A stretch of DNA of 40,004 bases from Candidatus Hydrogenedentota bacterium. Its GTDB lineage: Bacteria > Hydrogenedentota > Hydrogenedentia > Hydrogenedentales > CAILVY01. Each line of letters opens with the position of its first letter. Within the stretch, counting starts at the first letter, position 1. Location of the stretch: positions 1 to 40,004 of the forward strand of contig CAILVY010000044.1 of NCBI GenBank assembly GCA_903837785.1. Reading direction: 5' to 3'. A program made the position numbers and the translations under genes. This document shows, piece by piece, positions 9,263 to 17,879 of this stretch. The notes beneath the pieces were generated by a model. It was given only the letters and a program-made list of their open reading frames with translations, searched no databases and was not told the origin of the DNA.

Positions 9263-11332
9263 TTAGCGACCATTGGGGGGACCGTCCGGAACTTGCCCGG
9301 AGGGTCCGGGCGAGAAGACGCGCATGATCTTTCCCTCGATTGCGCACAACGAGTCGCTGGTGTCTTCGCCGATACGGGCCACGCTCACCGGGCCCAGGTG
9401 ACGAAGGTCCTTCACGCGTCGGCCATATCCGTCAATGAGCGACTGGTCCATCAGGATCAGTTGCCGGTCTCCCCATTGAATCAGGGTGCGGCCACCGGAG
9501 AAGTCGCCGGTCTGCACGCTCCAGAGCCGGTCGCCGTTGCCGGCAAAGAGGGTGCTGACGCCGTAGTTGCCCCAACGGCAGCCGACGAGCACTTGCCGGC
9601 CGGGCAGGTCGTTGCGCGGCATGCCGACGCCGCACCCCTGGGCGTGCCCGACGCGATGCACCGCGCGCGTGCGTCCGGTGCGGCCGTCCACCACGTACAC
9701 CCCGGCGCTGGAGGCGATAAGGAACACCGTCGGGTCCAAGGCGGGATCCGCCGCGAAGTCGCCGATGGCAACCGCATCGTAATGATGGGCCTGCATAATG
9801 GTCGCCATCTCGTCATTCCGGTCATGCACCCAGAGAATCTTGCCCTCGGCGGAATAGAGGGTGCCGCCGGCCAACACCTCATCGCGGCCGTCGCGGTCGA
9901 CGTCGAAGAGTTGCACCGCCGTGATGTGGCCCGCAGGCGCCTTGAACGTGGGGACCGACATGTCGACATCCCACAGTGGTTTGAGCGAGCGGTCATAGGC
10001 TGACAGCCGGATGACCTCGGCCGACCCATGCACCTGGAACAGGATGATGTCGAACGGCCCGTTGCCACTGAGGTTGCCGGTAGAGCGAGCGAAGAACAAG
10101 TCCGACGGGCGACCGTCTTCCAGGGACGGCGCCCGAGCGCGCGCCACCACATGGCCGTCCGTTCCCTGGATCACCACCATCTCACTGCCCCCGGTGGCCT
10201 GGCCGACAAAGCCATAGATCAATCGTCCGTGCGGCCCGTGCTCCCGGGAGAACCGAACGCCCTTGAGCGTGACAGGCGTCTCCCACAAGAGTCGGCCGTC
10301 CGTCGCGATCGCGCGCAACGCCTTTGCGGCGATGAGCATGTCGTACCGGCCCGAACGTGCGAAGTCCGCGAATTCGGGGGTGCCCCCCAACGCTTTCAGG
10401 TCCAGCGTGCGCGTCAGAACGGGGTCGGGCACGAGCGCGGCGCAGGTCCGCTCCTCTTTCAAGGCATTGCGGCGGCGGACTTCATTGCGCCGCGCTTGAG
10501 ACTCGGTCTGTGTGATTCGCAGGGAGGCCACCTGCGCCCGCCCGAGAGACCATGCGCCCGCCTTCCCTTCAGGGAAGAGGGTGTCGGTGCAGAAGAAGTC
10601 AATCCCCAGTTCAGGACAGCGGCAGCGAATGGCATCGCCGTCCAGATCGACGTCGAGTGTGACGAAGCCGTCGGGCAGCCGCACATCCCCCTGTGCGAGC
10701 GCAAGCCACTCGTCGTCCCACCGGCGGTAGAGGACCACCCGGCGCTTCCCTTCGATGCCGAAGAGGTAGAAGTTCCGCAGAGTATTCATCCGAAACACGA
10801 CGCCCACCAGCGACTGCGAGACCTTGTCCCGGTCGGCACTGGGACCGGCGCCGCTTTCCAGTGCTCTCACGGCGGCCACCACGCGGTAGTTCCTGCCTTC
10901 TCGCGGCCCCGTAACCAGGGTTCGCGCGCCCAGTTTGCACGCTCCTCCACTGTCGCCGTTCAGTGTGAATTCCAGTACGGCGCGCCCGGCCTCTCGCGCC
11001 ACCGCCAATCCGGAGGGGATGTTCCAGACGGCCGAGGGAGACTTGCCGCTCATCACGGGGGACAGGGGCATCTCCCACCCAGGGAAGCAGCGCAGCCGGA
11101 CTTCTTCGGGCTGCTCTGCCAAGGCCCTTGTCGGGTCCGGTTGGAGCACCGGGCCGTCCGGGAGGTCCGTCAGGCGGACCTCCGCGACCAGAGATTCGGA
11201 CTCCGGAAGGCGTTGCATCGAACCAGTCGCCGCCTTTCTATCGCGCGGGAGGTCCAAAGCGTCCGACAGAGCTCTTGGTTGTACCGCGATCAGGCAACAG
11301 CCAGACAGTACCAGCAGACCCGCCACGCGCAC
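9263..11332 (-). CDS. Secreted beta-propeller protein (VCBS/quinoprotein-like), function unknown
   Basis: 689 residues from a GTG at 11332 preceded by AAAAAGGAG. An in-frame ATG at 11533 exists but would add 67 residues without signal-like character. The N-terminus MRVAGLLVLSGCCLIAV is a signal peptide and contains LSGC, so a lipoprotein is possible. Residues about 60-290 look like a concanavalin-type beta-sandwich (YRVVAAVRA, VVLYRRWDDEWLALA). From about 320 on, the chain is a propeller with repeated Asp-rich turns such as VDRDGRDEVLAGGTLY and YAVAIGDF-like blades, similar to rhamnogalacturonan-lyase (PL11) and FG-GAP proteins. A secreted lyase or glycan-binding protein is plausible. It lies 25 bases before the DUF4838 gene and 267 bases after the prepilin-like gene; that gap holds nothing I recognise. 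Confidence 0.65.
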   Translation of the reverse strand: MRVAGLLVLSGCCLIAVQPRALSDALDLPRDRKAATGSMQRLPESESLVAEVRLTDLPDGPVLQPDPTRALAEQPEEVRLRCFPGWEMPLSPVMSGKSPSAVWNIPSGLAVAREAGRAVLEFTLNGDSGGACKLGARTLVTGPREGRNYRVVAAVRALESGAGPSADRDKVSQSLVGVVFRMNTLRNFYLFGIEGKRRVVLYRRWDDEWLALAQGDVRLPDGFVTLDVDLDGDAIRCRCPELGIDFFCTDTLFPEGKAGAWSLGRAQVASLRITQTESQARRNEVRRRNALKEERTCAALVPDPVLTRTLDLKALGGTPEFADFARSGRYDMLIAAKALRAIATDGRLLWETPVTLKGVRFSREHGPHGRLIYGFVGQATGGSEMVVIQGTDGHVVARARAPSLEDGRPSDLFFARSTGNLSGNGPFDIILFQVHGSAEVIRLSAYDRSLKPLWDVDMSVPTFKAPAGHITAVQLFDVDRDGRDEVLAGGTLYSAEGKILWVHDRNDEMATIMQAHHYDAVAIGDFAADPALDPTVFLIASSAGVYVVDGRTGRTRAVHRVGHAQGCGVGMPRNDLPGRQVLVGCRWGNYGVSTLFAGNGDRLWSVQTGDFSGGRTLIQWGDRQLILMDQSLIDGYGRRVKDLRHLGPVSVARIGEDTSDSLCAIEGKIMRVFSPGPSGQVPDGPPNGR

Positions 11333-11599
11333 CGTGCGCTCCTTTTTATAGGTTCCTTCGCCGGTGGACCCCGGCTCAAGCACACTTGGGCAACTCCTGC
11401 GCTTTGCCGCAGAAACACGAACATCGTTGCATACGCGAACGGCACCGCACCGTACGGGCTCAGGCGCGTCCCGAAAAGCGTCCAGGATTCGGCGAGCGTC
11501 CCCAAGCCCACACCGCCCAGGAAGCGAGTACACTCGACACGCGTCCGACCCTCTTCCTCCTATCCCCGTTCGGGCGTGCTTACGGGGCTCCGGGACGCG

Positions 11600-12902
11600 T
11601 CACGTTCCGTCCACGCCGACATCCACGCCGGCGGCGTTGTCGAGCTCGTGCCAGATGCTGATGGCGGTATTTGCCGTCCGGTCATCGCCAATCGCGCAAT
11701 CGAACGGCCCCAGGAGCGTGCCACCGCTTTGCGCCATGAAGACGTTGAATGCGATCTTGCCCCCCTTGTTCATGTCCGGCTCCATGGACCATGGCCCGCG
11801 GCCTTCCTTCGCCCACAGGATCCTCTGCTGCGGGTCGCCGACCCATTTCGCGCTCCAGTCTCCGTACAGGACATTGTAGCCGTCGCGGTGCGCGAGCAAC
11901 CCGAAGCCGGCATATCTCGCGGTCTCCGCGGGAGCGACATTGGCTTTGGTCTTCCCCGTCGCGTCCTTGTCCGTTCCCTTGCTGAACGTGTCCGACACGA
12001 TGGCCCGACCGGCCAGTGTCCGGGAGGTCTTGAAGAGCGGCGCACCGATATTGGCATAGAGGCCGGGGCTGACGCCAGACAGACGCGTGACAGGATCCTT
12101 CTGGGTTTCGAGGTACCGGTGCCAGGGGTAGTACACTCCGAGGGACATGTCGCGGTAATTATAGGAACTGTAGATCGGCAGCATCTCGGTCGAGTGCTGG
12201 GAGTTCACCCAGTTGCCGAAACTCAGCGTGTTGGCGTCGAAGCCGCCGGCATCCATCCAATCGCGGGGAAGGCTTGGCGACGGGGCGGAATCCCCCGGCA
12301 TGTTGCTGGCGCTCGAGCAGTAGTAGAGCTTGGCGTCCTGATGGTACCCCCCGGTCAGGAGCATGCCGAGTCCTACGGCCGCCGCGTTCAGCCGCCCGCC
12401 CGGAAAACCGGCGGCGACGGGCGTGATGTTAACCCCGCAGTCCGTTCGCCTGCTGCCATGCCCGATCGCACGATAGCTCAACGTCGTGTAATACCGCCGG
12501 TGGAGGGCGATGATCTCCGTCGCACGAAGGGGTGCGTTGCGAATAGGAGAGCTTGTGGTACAACGTCGGATACGAGTAGATGTCAACTGCGCCGTCGTTG
12601 TGGAACTTGGTCAGGACCATCGTTACCGTGCAGGCGGATGAACTCGGCTTTGGCGAGCACCAGTCCTCGTTGGCGCCGTACCAGTGCGGCGTGCTCGGCA
12701 TATAGCCGGAGTAGTCGCTGGTATAACTATCGAGCGCGGTCCCCAGTTGTTTGAAGTTGCTGAGACAACTCGTGCGCCGGGCCTTCTCGCGCGCCGCCGC
12801 CAGCGCCGGCAACAGCATTCCGGCGAGGATCGCTATGATCGCTATCACTACCAGCAACTCGATCAGCGTGAACGCTTCCCACAGACGCCGTGCGATTCGC
12901 AT
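11600..12902 (-). pseudogene. Prepilin-type H-x9-DG protein, interrupted by a frameshift
   Basis: The start is ATG 12902, with AAGGAG 7 bases upstream. It reads [18 protein letters not shown]..., a type IV pilin signal with a hydrophobic helix and the [16 protein letters not shown] motif, followed by [12 protein letters not shown]. This frame runs into a divergent stretch after LYHKLSYSQ near 12540 and stops at 12429. The continuation, from [17 protein letters not shown] on, lies one base over and runs to the stop at 11600, including the typical HRDGYNVLYGDWSAKW end. The length 1303 is 3n+1, so there is one extra base, probably in the C run at about 12536-12541. It is either a sequencing error or a real null. 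Residue -1 of the cleavage site is Ala rather than the usual Gly. The gene heads the minus-strand operon and is divergent from the regulator. Confidence 0.85.
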
Positions 12903-12991
12903 GGCCCTCTCCTTGTTCAGAGACCGTCTCCTTCGGTGACGCACTCCTTCCACACCTCAGCGCCGTCTGCACACGCTCGCAATGCCTGTGC

Positions 12992-13005
12992 GATATATTG
13001 TATCC
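12992..13005. promoter_or_regulatory. Candidate operator, copy A
   Basis: GATATATTGTATCC, an imperfect palindrome (GATA...TATC). It differs by one base from 13231-13244. It lies 90 bases upstream of the prepilin start, in the region shared with the divergent GntR/LacI regulator, so it is a likely binding site for that regulator. The rest of 12903-13283 (381 bases) holds the promoter noted below and no gene that I can support. Confidence 0.5.
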
Positions 13006-13210
13006 TTCCAACTTGCAGAGGATTGTAGTACATCACTTCGGCGATGTCAAGATGCTTCAGCCGAAAAACAGGGCAAGTACAGGTACATCGTGACCCACCC
13101 TGAGGCGGCCTTTGGCGGCTGGTGGGTTTCGGGAAACGGTTCTTTAGGCGCCTGTGCCAACTCTGGATCGCCTATGCGTCCCGTTTCAGCAGAAAAAGCC
13201 CGCGGTGAGG

Positions 13211-13238
13211 TTGACAACGGCTGCTGGCGTGATATAGT
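13211..13238 (+). promoter_or_regulatory. Sigma70-type promoter for the regulator gene
   Basis: TTGACA at 13211-13216 and TATAGT at 13233-13238, separated by 16 bases, 46 bases upstream of the regulator's ATG. The -10 box lies inside the second operator-like motif, which would allow autorepression. Confidence 0.6.
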
Positions 13239-13244
13239 GTATCC
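13231..13244. promoter_or_regulatory. Candidate operator, copy B
   Basis: GATATAGTGTATCC, 13/14 identical to copy A, 239 bases away in the same orientation. It overlaps the -10 box of the regulator promoter. The spacing would suit DNA looping by a LacI-type dimer or tetramer, but this is inference. Confidence 0.5.
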
Positions 13245-13283
13245 ATGTGGAATCCTCATCGTATCTGTATACGGAAACACACA

Positions 13284-14393
13284 ATGACGACAGCAGCCGC
13301 CAGCCCGCTGAGAACAAAGATCGCGAACGACCTCCGGCATTGGCTGAGGGAGTCCGCCCCGCCCGCGCACAGTGTTCTACCGTCACATAAGGATCTCTGC
13401 GAGCGCTTCGAAGTGAGCCTGAACACTCTCCGTGGCGCGCTCGACCTGCTGGAAGTCGATGGCATGGTCTACCGGCGGCATCGAAGCGGCACGTTCGTCG
13501 GCGAAGGCAGCCATCCCCAGATGGCCGGCTTCGTGGGCCTTCGGTGCATCAATTTCGTCCGGGACCGCCCCATGCCGCTCGTGACCATGGCGGACGACTT
13601 CCTGGGCGGCTATACCGATGCGCTCGAACCCTACGACACGAAGATGCGGTTTGTCACCGTTCCGGAGGATGGCTCGCGACTGGATGCGATCCTCTCGACA
13701 CGGTATGCCCCTGCCGAACAGGGGTGCATCCTGATGAACGCGGTCTCACCCGCGTTGATGAACTGGCTCATCGCGCGCCGAATCTGTTTTGTCGTGCAGA
13801 ACTACGGCGGCTACTCCTTCGAAGGTCTGCCGGACCATCATCGCGTCTTCGCCAACAAACTGGGGGGAACTCTCGTTGCGGTCAACCACGTTCTGGAGTT
13901 GGGACACCGCCGGGTGGCGTTCCTCGGTCGCATCAGCGCGGGGGAGTCCGACGAACAGTACCACGGCTACATCGCCGCATTGCGCGCCGCAGGAATCCAC
14001 CCCGCCCCCGGCGATCTGATGCAGATACTCTCTAACGACGTCGATGTGGCGATGGGACCCGTCACGGAGTTTCTCAAGCGTCCCAACCGCGCCACGGCGA
14101 TCTTCGCCAAGACGCATGCCGTCGGCATGGCCGTTCTTCAGGCGGCACCTTCCCTGGGCATCCGCGTCCCGCAGGACTTGAGCGTGATCGGGTACAGCGG
14201 AACGCCCGGCGGCGAAACGACCGATCCGCCGTTGACGACGGTGGAAGTGCCATACAGAAGCGTGGCCCGTACGGCGGTGGAACTCCTCCATGGGGCCGCG
14301 CGAGGAGAGTTCGACACGCCGCAGACCCGTATGCTCGAATGCCGCCTGGTAGTCCGCGGGAGCACCGCGCCCCCGGGCGGCGCGGCAGGATGA
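13284..14393 (+). CDS. GntR-HTH / LacI-type sensor transcriptional regulator
   Basis: 369 residues. The N-terminal 70 residues form a GntR winged helix: LPSHKDLCERFEVSLNTLRG, then LLEVDGMVYRRHRSGTFV. The remainder is a periplasmic-binding-protein-like sugar sensor of the LacI/GalR type (GHRRVAFLGRISAGESDEQY, GYIAALRAAGI, IFAKTHAVGMAVLQA, VPQDLSVIGYSGTPGG, and the closing TTVEVPYRSVARTAVELL). I chose ATG 13284 (MTTAAASPLR) rather than the in-frame 13245 start, because 13245 is only about 7 bases after the -10 box. It is divergent from the prepilin-headed operon and probably represses it until a sugar ligand binds. A paralogue of the same architecture lies at 22791-23903. Confidence 0.85.
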   Translation: MTTAAASPLRTKIANDLRHWLRESAPPAHSVLPSHKDLCERFEVSLNTLRGALDLLEVDGMVYRRHRSGTFVGEGSHPQMAGFVGLRCINFVRDRPMPLVTMADDFLGGYTDALEPYDTKMRFVTVPEDGSRLDAILSTRYAPAEQGCILMNAVSPALMNWLIARRICFVVQNYGGYSFEGLPDHHRVFANKLGGTLVAVNHVLELGHRRVAFLGRISAGESDEQYHGYIAALRAAGIHPAPGDLMQILSNDVDVAMGPVTEFLKRPNRATAIFAKTHAVGMAVLQAAPSLGIRVPQDLSVIGYSGTPGGETTDPPLTTVEVPYRSVARTAVELLHGAARGEFDTPQTRMLECRLVVRGSTAPPGGAAG

Positions 14394-14621
14394 GAAGAAC
14401 AACCTGATTGGCCAGATACCATTCCCGAACACGCGAGAAGACACGCGTCCGGTCACGGCGCGAAGCGCTCAAGTTGATGGACGACACAACGGCGCTCTGG
14501 GCGCATCGCGTGCATGGCGGATCGGCGGGCTGATCAAAGCGTCGTGCTCGACGGCGATGCCGTCATGTCAGAAGTGACGCGCTCTTGTTTGACGAAGGAA
14601 TAGCACATATCAGGGCCCACC

Positions 14622-15803
14622 ATGAACACAACTTTGCGCAATTTGCGTCGCCACATGAGGATGTTTTGTCTTGAGATTGGCGAACGACACTTGGGGGCGA
14701 GTGGCGAAGCCGATGCCGTCGACTACATCTCCAGTGTACTCAGCACATACGACTGTGAGGTCGTCCGTGAGCCGTTTTCCGGGCCAGGGTGGAGGTACAG
14801 ATCGTACCGCCTGGCGGTCAAAGGAGGCCGCTCCTTTCCGTGTTTTCCCTGCTATTACTCTCCGGCCTGCAAGCAGACCGGCCGGCTTCTGCCACTCAGC
14901 ATGCGATCTGCGTCGAGCGTCCGGGCGGACAAGGTCAGGGGCGGAATGTGCTTCGTGCATGGCGAATTCCAGGGCGTCGGGGACACGAACGCGCTGGCGG
15001 AGCGACTGGAGAGGTTGGGAGCGACCGCGCTAGTCATCGTGAGTCCTTACGATGACACCATTTCAACCAAGATCGTCCGAAACCCCAGACTGCGGCGACT
15101 CGGAGTGCTGACGGTAAGTAAAGGAACGGCCATCGAGATCGCCCGTCACCTTGATCGCGACTTCACTCTGGAGATCGCCGCTGACCGCTTCAAGACCGTT
15201 TCGTGCAATGTGGTCGGGCGCCGGCGCGGTTCGGGCACGCGGCGGATCGTTTTGGGCGCTCACTACGACACCGCCCCGGGAATACAGGGCGCATGGGACA
15301 ACGCAGCAGGGACGGCCATCGTGCTCGAGCTGGCGCGCCTGCTTCGCGGAAGACTGGGAACACTGTCCGCCGAGTTCGTCGCCTTCGGCGGCGAGGAGTA
15401 TGGCGGCACGATCGGCTGTGGCCTTGGCAGCTACAACTATATCCGAGCGCACAAGGCGGCGTTGCCGAGCGTGGCATGGATGGGCTGCTTCGACGGCATC
15501 GGGGCCCTTCTGGGCGAACCCTACGTATCCATCGCTCGCTCCTCGCGCATCAAGAGCGTCGCGAAACGCCTTTGTGCTTCGTGTGGTGTCGCGGTCAAGG
15601 GATTCCATCGCGGGAGCGACAATGGCATCTTTCATGACCACGGCGTGCCCACCGTCTGGTTCAGCGAGTCCGTCCCCGACACCGGTGTCGGCCACATCCC
15701 TCTCCACTCCCCCAAGGACAGCTTAAGGACAATTGACTGGCCGGGGCTGACCGCCACGTGCGAGCTTGCCGCGCGACTTGCGTCACGCCTCGTCCCCCGG
15801 TGA
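14622..15803 (+). CDS. M28-family metallopeptidase
   Basis: 393 residues with the two-zinc aminopeptidase pattern: GAHYDT (H214, D216), WDNAAG (D226, bridging), FGGEEYG (E258 catalytic, E259 ligand), CFDGIG (D291) and LHSPKD (H362). Residues about 90-190 form an insertion that may be a PA-like domain. No signal peptide is seen. The start has only a weak ribosome site (GAAGGAATAG, about 18 bases upstream). It lies 228 bases after the regulator on the same strand and may or may not be cotranscribed; the gap holds nothing I recognise. Substrates of M28 enzymes are peptides or, in some members, N-terminal glutamine or other amides. The gene stops 3 bases before a 37-bp repeat. Confidence 0.85.
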   Translation: MNTTLRNLRRHMRMFCLEIGERHLGASGEADAVDYISSVLSTYDCEVVREPFSGPGWRYRSYRLAVKGGRSFPCFPCYYSPACKQTGRLLPLSMRSASSVRADKVRGGMCFVHGEFQGVGDTNALAERLERLGATALVIVSPYDDTISTKIVRNPRLRRLGVLTVSKGTAIEIARHLDRDFTLEIAADRFKTVSCNVVGRRRGSGTRRIVLGAHYDTAPGIQGAWDNAAGTAIVLELARLLRGRLGTLSAEFVAFGGEEYGGTIGCGLGSYNYIRAHKAALPSVAWMGCFDGIGALLGEPYVSIARSSRIKSVAKRLCASCGVAVKGFHRGSDNGIFHDHGVPTVWFSESVPDTGVGHIPLHSPKDSLRTIDWPGLTATCELAARLASRLVPR

Positions 15804-15806
15804 CGG

Positions 15807-15843
15807 CGCGTGATGTCCGGAAATTGATCCATGCCTAACCTGA
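15807..15843. repeat. 37-bp inverted repeat, right copy
   Basis: Starts CGCGTGATGTCCGGAAATTG and ends CATGCCTAACCTGA. It is the reverse complement of 422-458 with one mismatch and begins 3 bases after the M28 stop codon (15801-15803). Both copies therefore lie just 3' of a gene, in the same orientation relative to it. Confidence 0.85.
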
Positions 15844-16039
15844 CCCCCGCGTCTCATTCCATCTCCACCGCTTGCCAAGGCACCGTCTCTGCTGCTGCGA
15901 TCCCAGTGCTGACAGAACACGGTGACCCGTGGACACCCCCAATCCCCGGTCATCCAGCCGCTCACCGTTCGTTTCTGTCCGGCTTCCACCATAGTCCAGA
16001 CTCCTGCCCATATTTCTGCACCCCGCACGTTGAAGGCGT

Positions 16040-16286
16040 AGAACTCGCGGATGTCACAGTTCACCTTCCACTCCTCAGCAGACGGACAACCGGGATCGCG
16101 CTTGGGCGAAGAGTAGTAGATGGCCTCATGGGCAACGATGGCGTTCAGGCCGGACTCCAAGGCCATGCGCCTCGCTCCGGCGTTGGCCATCCAGCAGAAT
16201 AGGACTCCCCGAAGTTCGGCATCAGGGTCGACCTCGCGAAGCCCGTCCTCGGGGTAGCTGTCCTGTGCCAGGGAGGAAAGCCACCG
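16040..16286 (-). pseudogene. Nif3-like protein, internal fragment
   Basis: The minus strand encodes RWLSSLAQDSYPEDGLREV followed by DPDAELRGVLFCWMANAGAR and AIVAHEAIYYSSPKRDPG, ending near EEWKVN. This resembles the N-terminal region of Nif3-like dinuclear-metal proteins (D-P-D-x-E-V-x-G-V, then a variable helix and T/A-H-E with a metal-binding His). There is no start codon with a ribosome site, and homology stops at about 16040, so it is a remnant. It lies 29 bases after the GH3 stop on the same strand and may once have been the last gene of that operon. Recognition is by motif only. No other gene is seen in 15844-16314. Confidence 0.4.
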
Positions 16287-16314
16287 GACAAGCGTTCAGA
16301 TTCGCGGATTCATC

Positions 16315-17877
16315 CTATCCTCTCCCATCGCGTGTGGATGACGGGCGGTCGGCAACAGGCTGCCCGAACAATGCTTCAAGCGCGCCCGCCGCGCATCCTT
16401 CGGTGTCGCCCCCGGCCCAGACGGCCACTGCAGCTTCCTGAACCTGCCCGCACACATAGGGCGAACCCAGGATAGCCAGAACGACCTCGTGCCCGCGCTG
16501 CGCCAACGTCCGCAGCAGTCGGACTGTTCCAGCGGAAAGGCCGCCCCGGTAGGGATCGGCGGCATAGTGTTTGACGATGGCGCAGAAGACAACGCGCCGG
16601 ACGCCCGACAGTGCCTCCATCGCCTGCGCGTGCGTCTCCGGCGGGCATGCGCGCGACACGTTCACCACGGGTGCCGCCGGATCGACGGCCCGTATGCTGT
16701 GCTGAAGACGGCTCAGGACGCCGGGCTCGCGCGGAAAGTACTGCGCTTCGTCGTCGCGCCACTGCGTGATGATACCGAACTCCCCCGGTCGCACCGGAAG
16801 CCGGGCCGTTCCCTTCTGAACGCGCCCGGACCTGCGGCCGACCTCAAAGGCAAACGCTTGATCCTGTGCGCTGATGGCCCCGCATTCCACCCCCGCGATC
16901 CGCCGGCGCGCCGCCTCGACGCGCTCGATGGAAGCTCGCAACCGCTTCTCCGTAAAGCGCCCGGTCCGCAGTGCTTCCTCGAACGCGGGAACCACGTCCG
17001 GCGTGAAGGGCGTCAGCAGCATGTCGCAGCCGGCCTCGAATGCCCTCACGCACCGTTCCGTCAGAGGAATCTGTGCCGCCGCCCCGCCCATTCCGAGATG
17101 ATCGCTGATGACGACCCCTCGAAAGCCCATCCGCTCCCGGAGAATACCGTCCAGCACGCGGCGTGAGAACGTTGCCGGCAGCACGCCATCATCGAGAAAC
17201 GGCATCGCCGCGTGCCCGGTCATCACCGTCGGGACCCCGGCCCGAATCGCCGCCTCAAACGGGGGCAGCGTCTTCTCTTCCCATGTGGCCAGGTCGCCGA
17301 CGTCCTGCGCCACCCCCACGTGCGTATCCGCCACCGTGTTCCCCGTTCCCGGGAAGTGCTTCGCCGTGCAGAGAACGCCCCCCTCTGCGCAACCCCGCAC
17401 ATAGGCGGCGCCCATCGCCGCCACCCGCGTGGTGTCTTCGCCGAAGGAGCGTATCCCAATGATGGGGTTGTCCGCCCGCAGGTTCACGTCCACGCACGGG
17501 GAGAAGAGCCAGTTGATTCCCATCGCCAGCGCCTGACGTCCCGTCACTTCGCCCACCCGCCGCGTCACCTCCACGTCGTCGATAGCCCCCAGCCCCATCA
17601 GGTACGGAAAGTGCGCGCATCCCGCCGCGCAGTTGTACCCCGGTCCGGACTCGAAGTCTGCGGCGATGAACAGATGCAGCGGGCTGTAGCTCTGGAGCTT
17701 GTCGACCGTCCGGCGGGCCTCCTCGGGACCGAGGAAGTGCGGATAACCCAGGTAGAACCCGCCCACCTCACCGGCTTCGAGCGCGGCAGTCAACAAGGGC
17801 TGGTCTTCGATCCGTCCAACGCCTCCGACCACCTCTCCCGCAACCAGCAGTTTCCCGATCTCCCGCCGCACGCTCAT
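16315..17877 (-). CDS. GH3 glycosidase, beta-N-acetylhexosaminidase (NagZ)-like
   Basis: 520 residues. The GH3 barrel is clear: IAADFESGPG, RSFGEDTTRVA (143-153), TAKHFPGTGNTVADTHVG (171-188) and GVVISDHLGMGG, with D259 as the likely nucleophile. The D-x-H pair (D184, H186) is the NagZ-type acid/base dyad, which favours an N-acetylglucosaminidase or phosphorylase over a beta-glucosidase. The C-terminal part (about 340-520) is a GH3 C-like alpha/beta domain. There is no signal peptide, so it is cytoplasmic. ATG 17877 lies 2 bases after the stop of the isomerase gene. It is the last intact gene of a three-gene operon with the isomerase and aminotransferase, which fits amino-sugar catabolism. 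Confidence 0.85.
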   Translation of the reverse strand: MSVRREIGKLLVAGEVVGGVGRIEDQPLLTAALEAGEVGGFYLGYPHFLGPEEARRTVDKLQSYSPLHLFIAADFESGPGYNCAAGCAHFPYLMGLGAIDDVEVTRRVGEVTGRQALAMGINWLFSPCVDVNLRADNPIIGIRSFGEDTTRVAAMGAAYVRGCAEGGVLCTAKHFPGTGNTVADTHVGVAQDVGDLATWEEKTLPPFEAAIRAGVPTVMTGHAAMPFLDDGVLPATFSRRVLDGILRERMGFRGVVISDHLGMGGAAAQIPLTERCVRAFEAGCDMLLTPFTPDVVPAFEEALRTGRFTEKRLRASIERVEAARRRIAGVECGAISAQDQAFAFEVGRRSGRVQKGTARLPVRPGEFGIITQWRDDEAQYFPREPGVLSRLQHSIRAVDPAAPVVNVSRACPPETHAQAMEALSGVRRVVFCAIVKHYAADPYRGGLSAGTVRLLRTLAQRGHEVVLAILGSPYVCGQVQEAAVAVWAGGDTEGCAAGALEALFGQPVADRPSSTRDGRG

Positions 17878-17879
17878 CG

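Noticed and set aside
7291..9327. Long plus-strand frame opposite the DUF4838 gene
   Set aside because: Antisense shadow; the minus-strand frame has a signal peptide, a ribosome site and family motifs.
10028..12754. Long plus-strand open frame across the propeller and pseudopilin genes
   Set aside because: Antisense shadow; it crosses two genes with clear signal peptides and motifs, and is Arg/Pro-rich.
14394..14621. Possible small gene between the regulator and the peptidase
   Set aside because: No frame with a ribosome site and protein-like composition.
15831..16202. Plus-strand open frame after the right repeat
   Set aside because: Its protein is low-complexity and has no motif, while the minus strand of the same stretch shows Nif3-like sequence.
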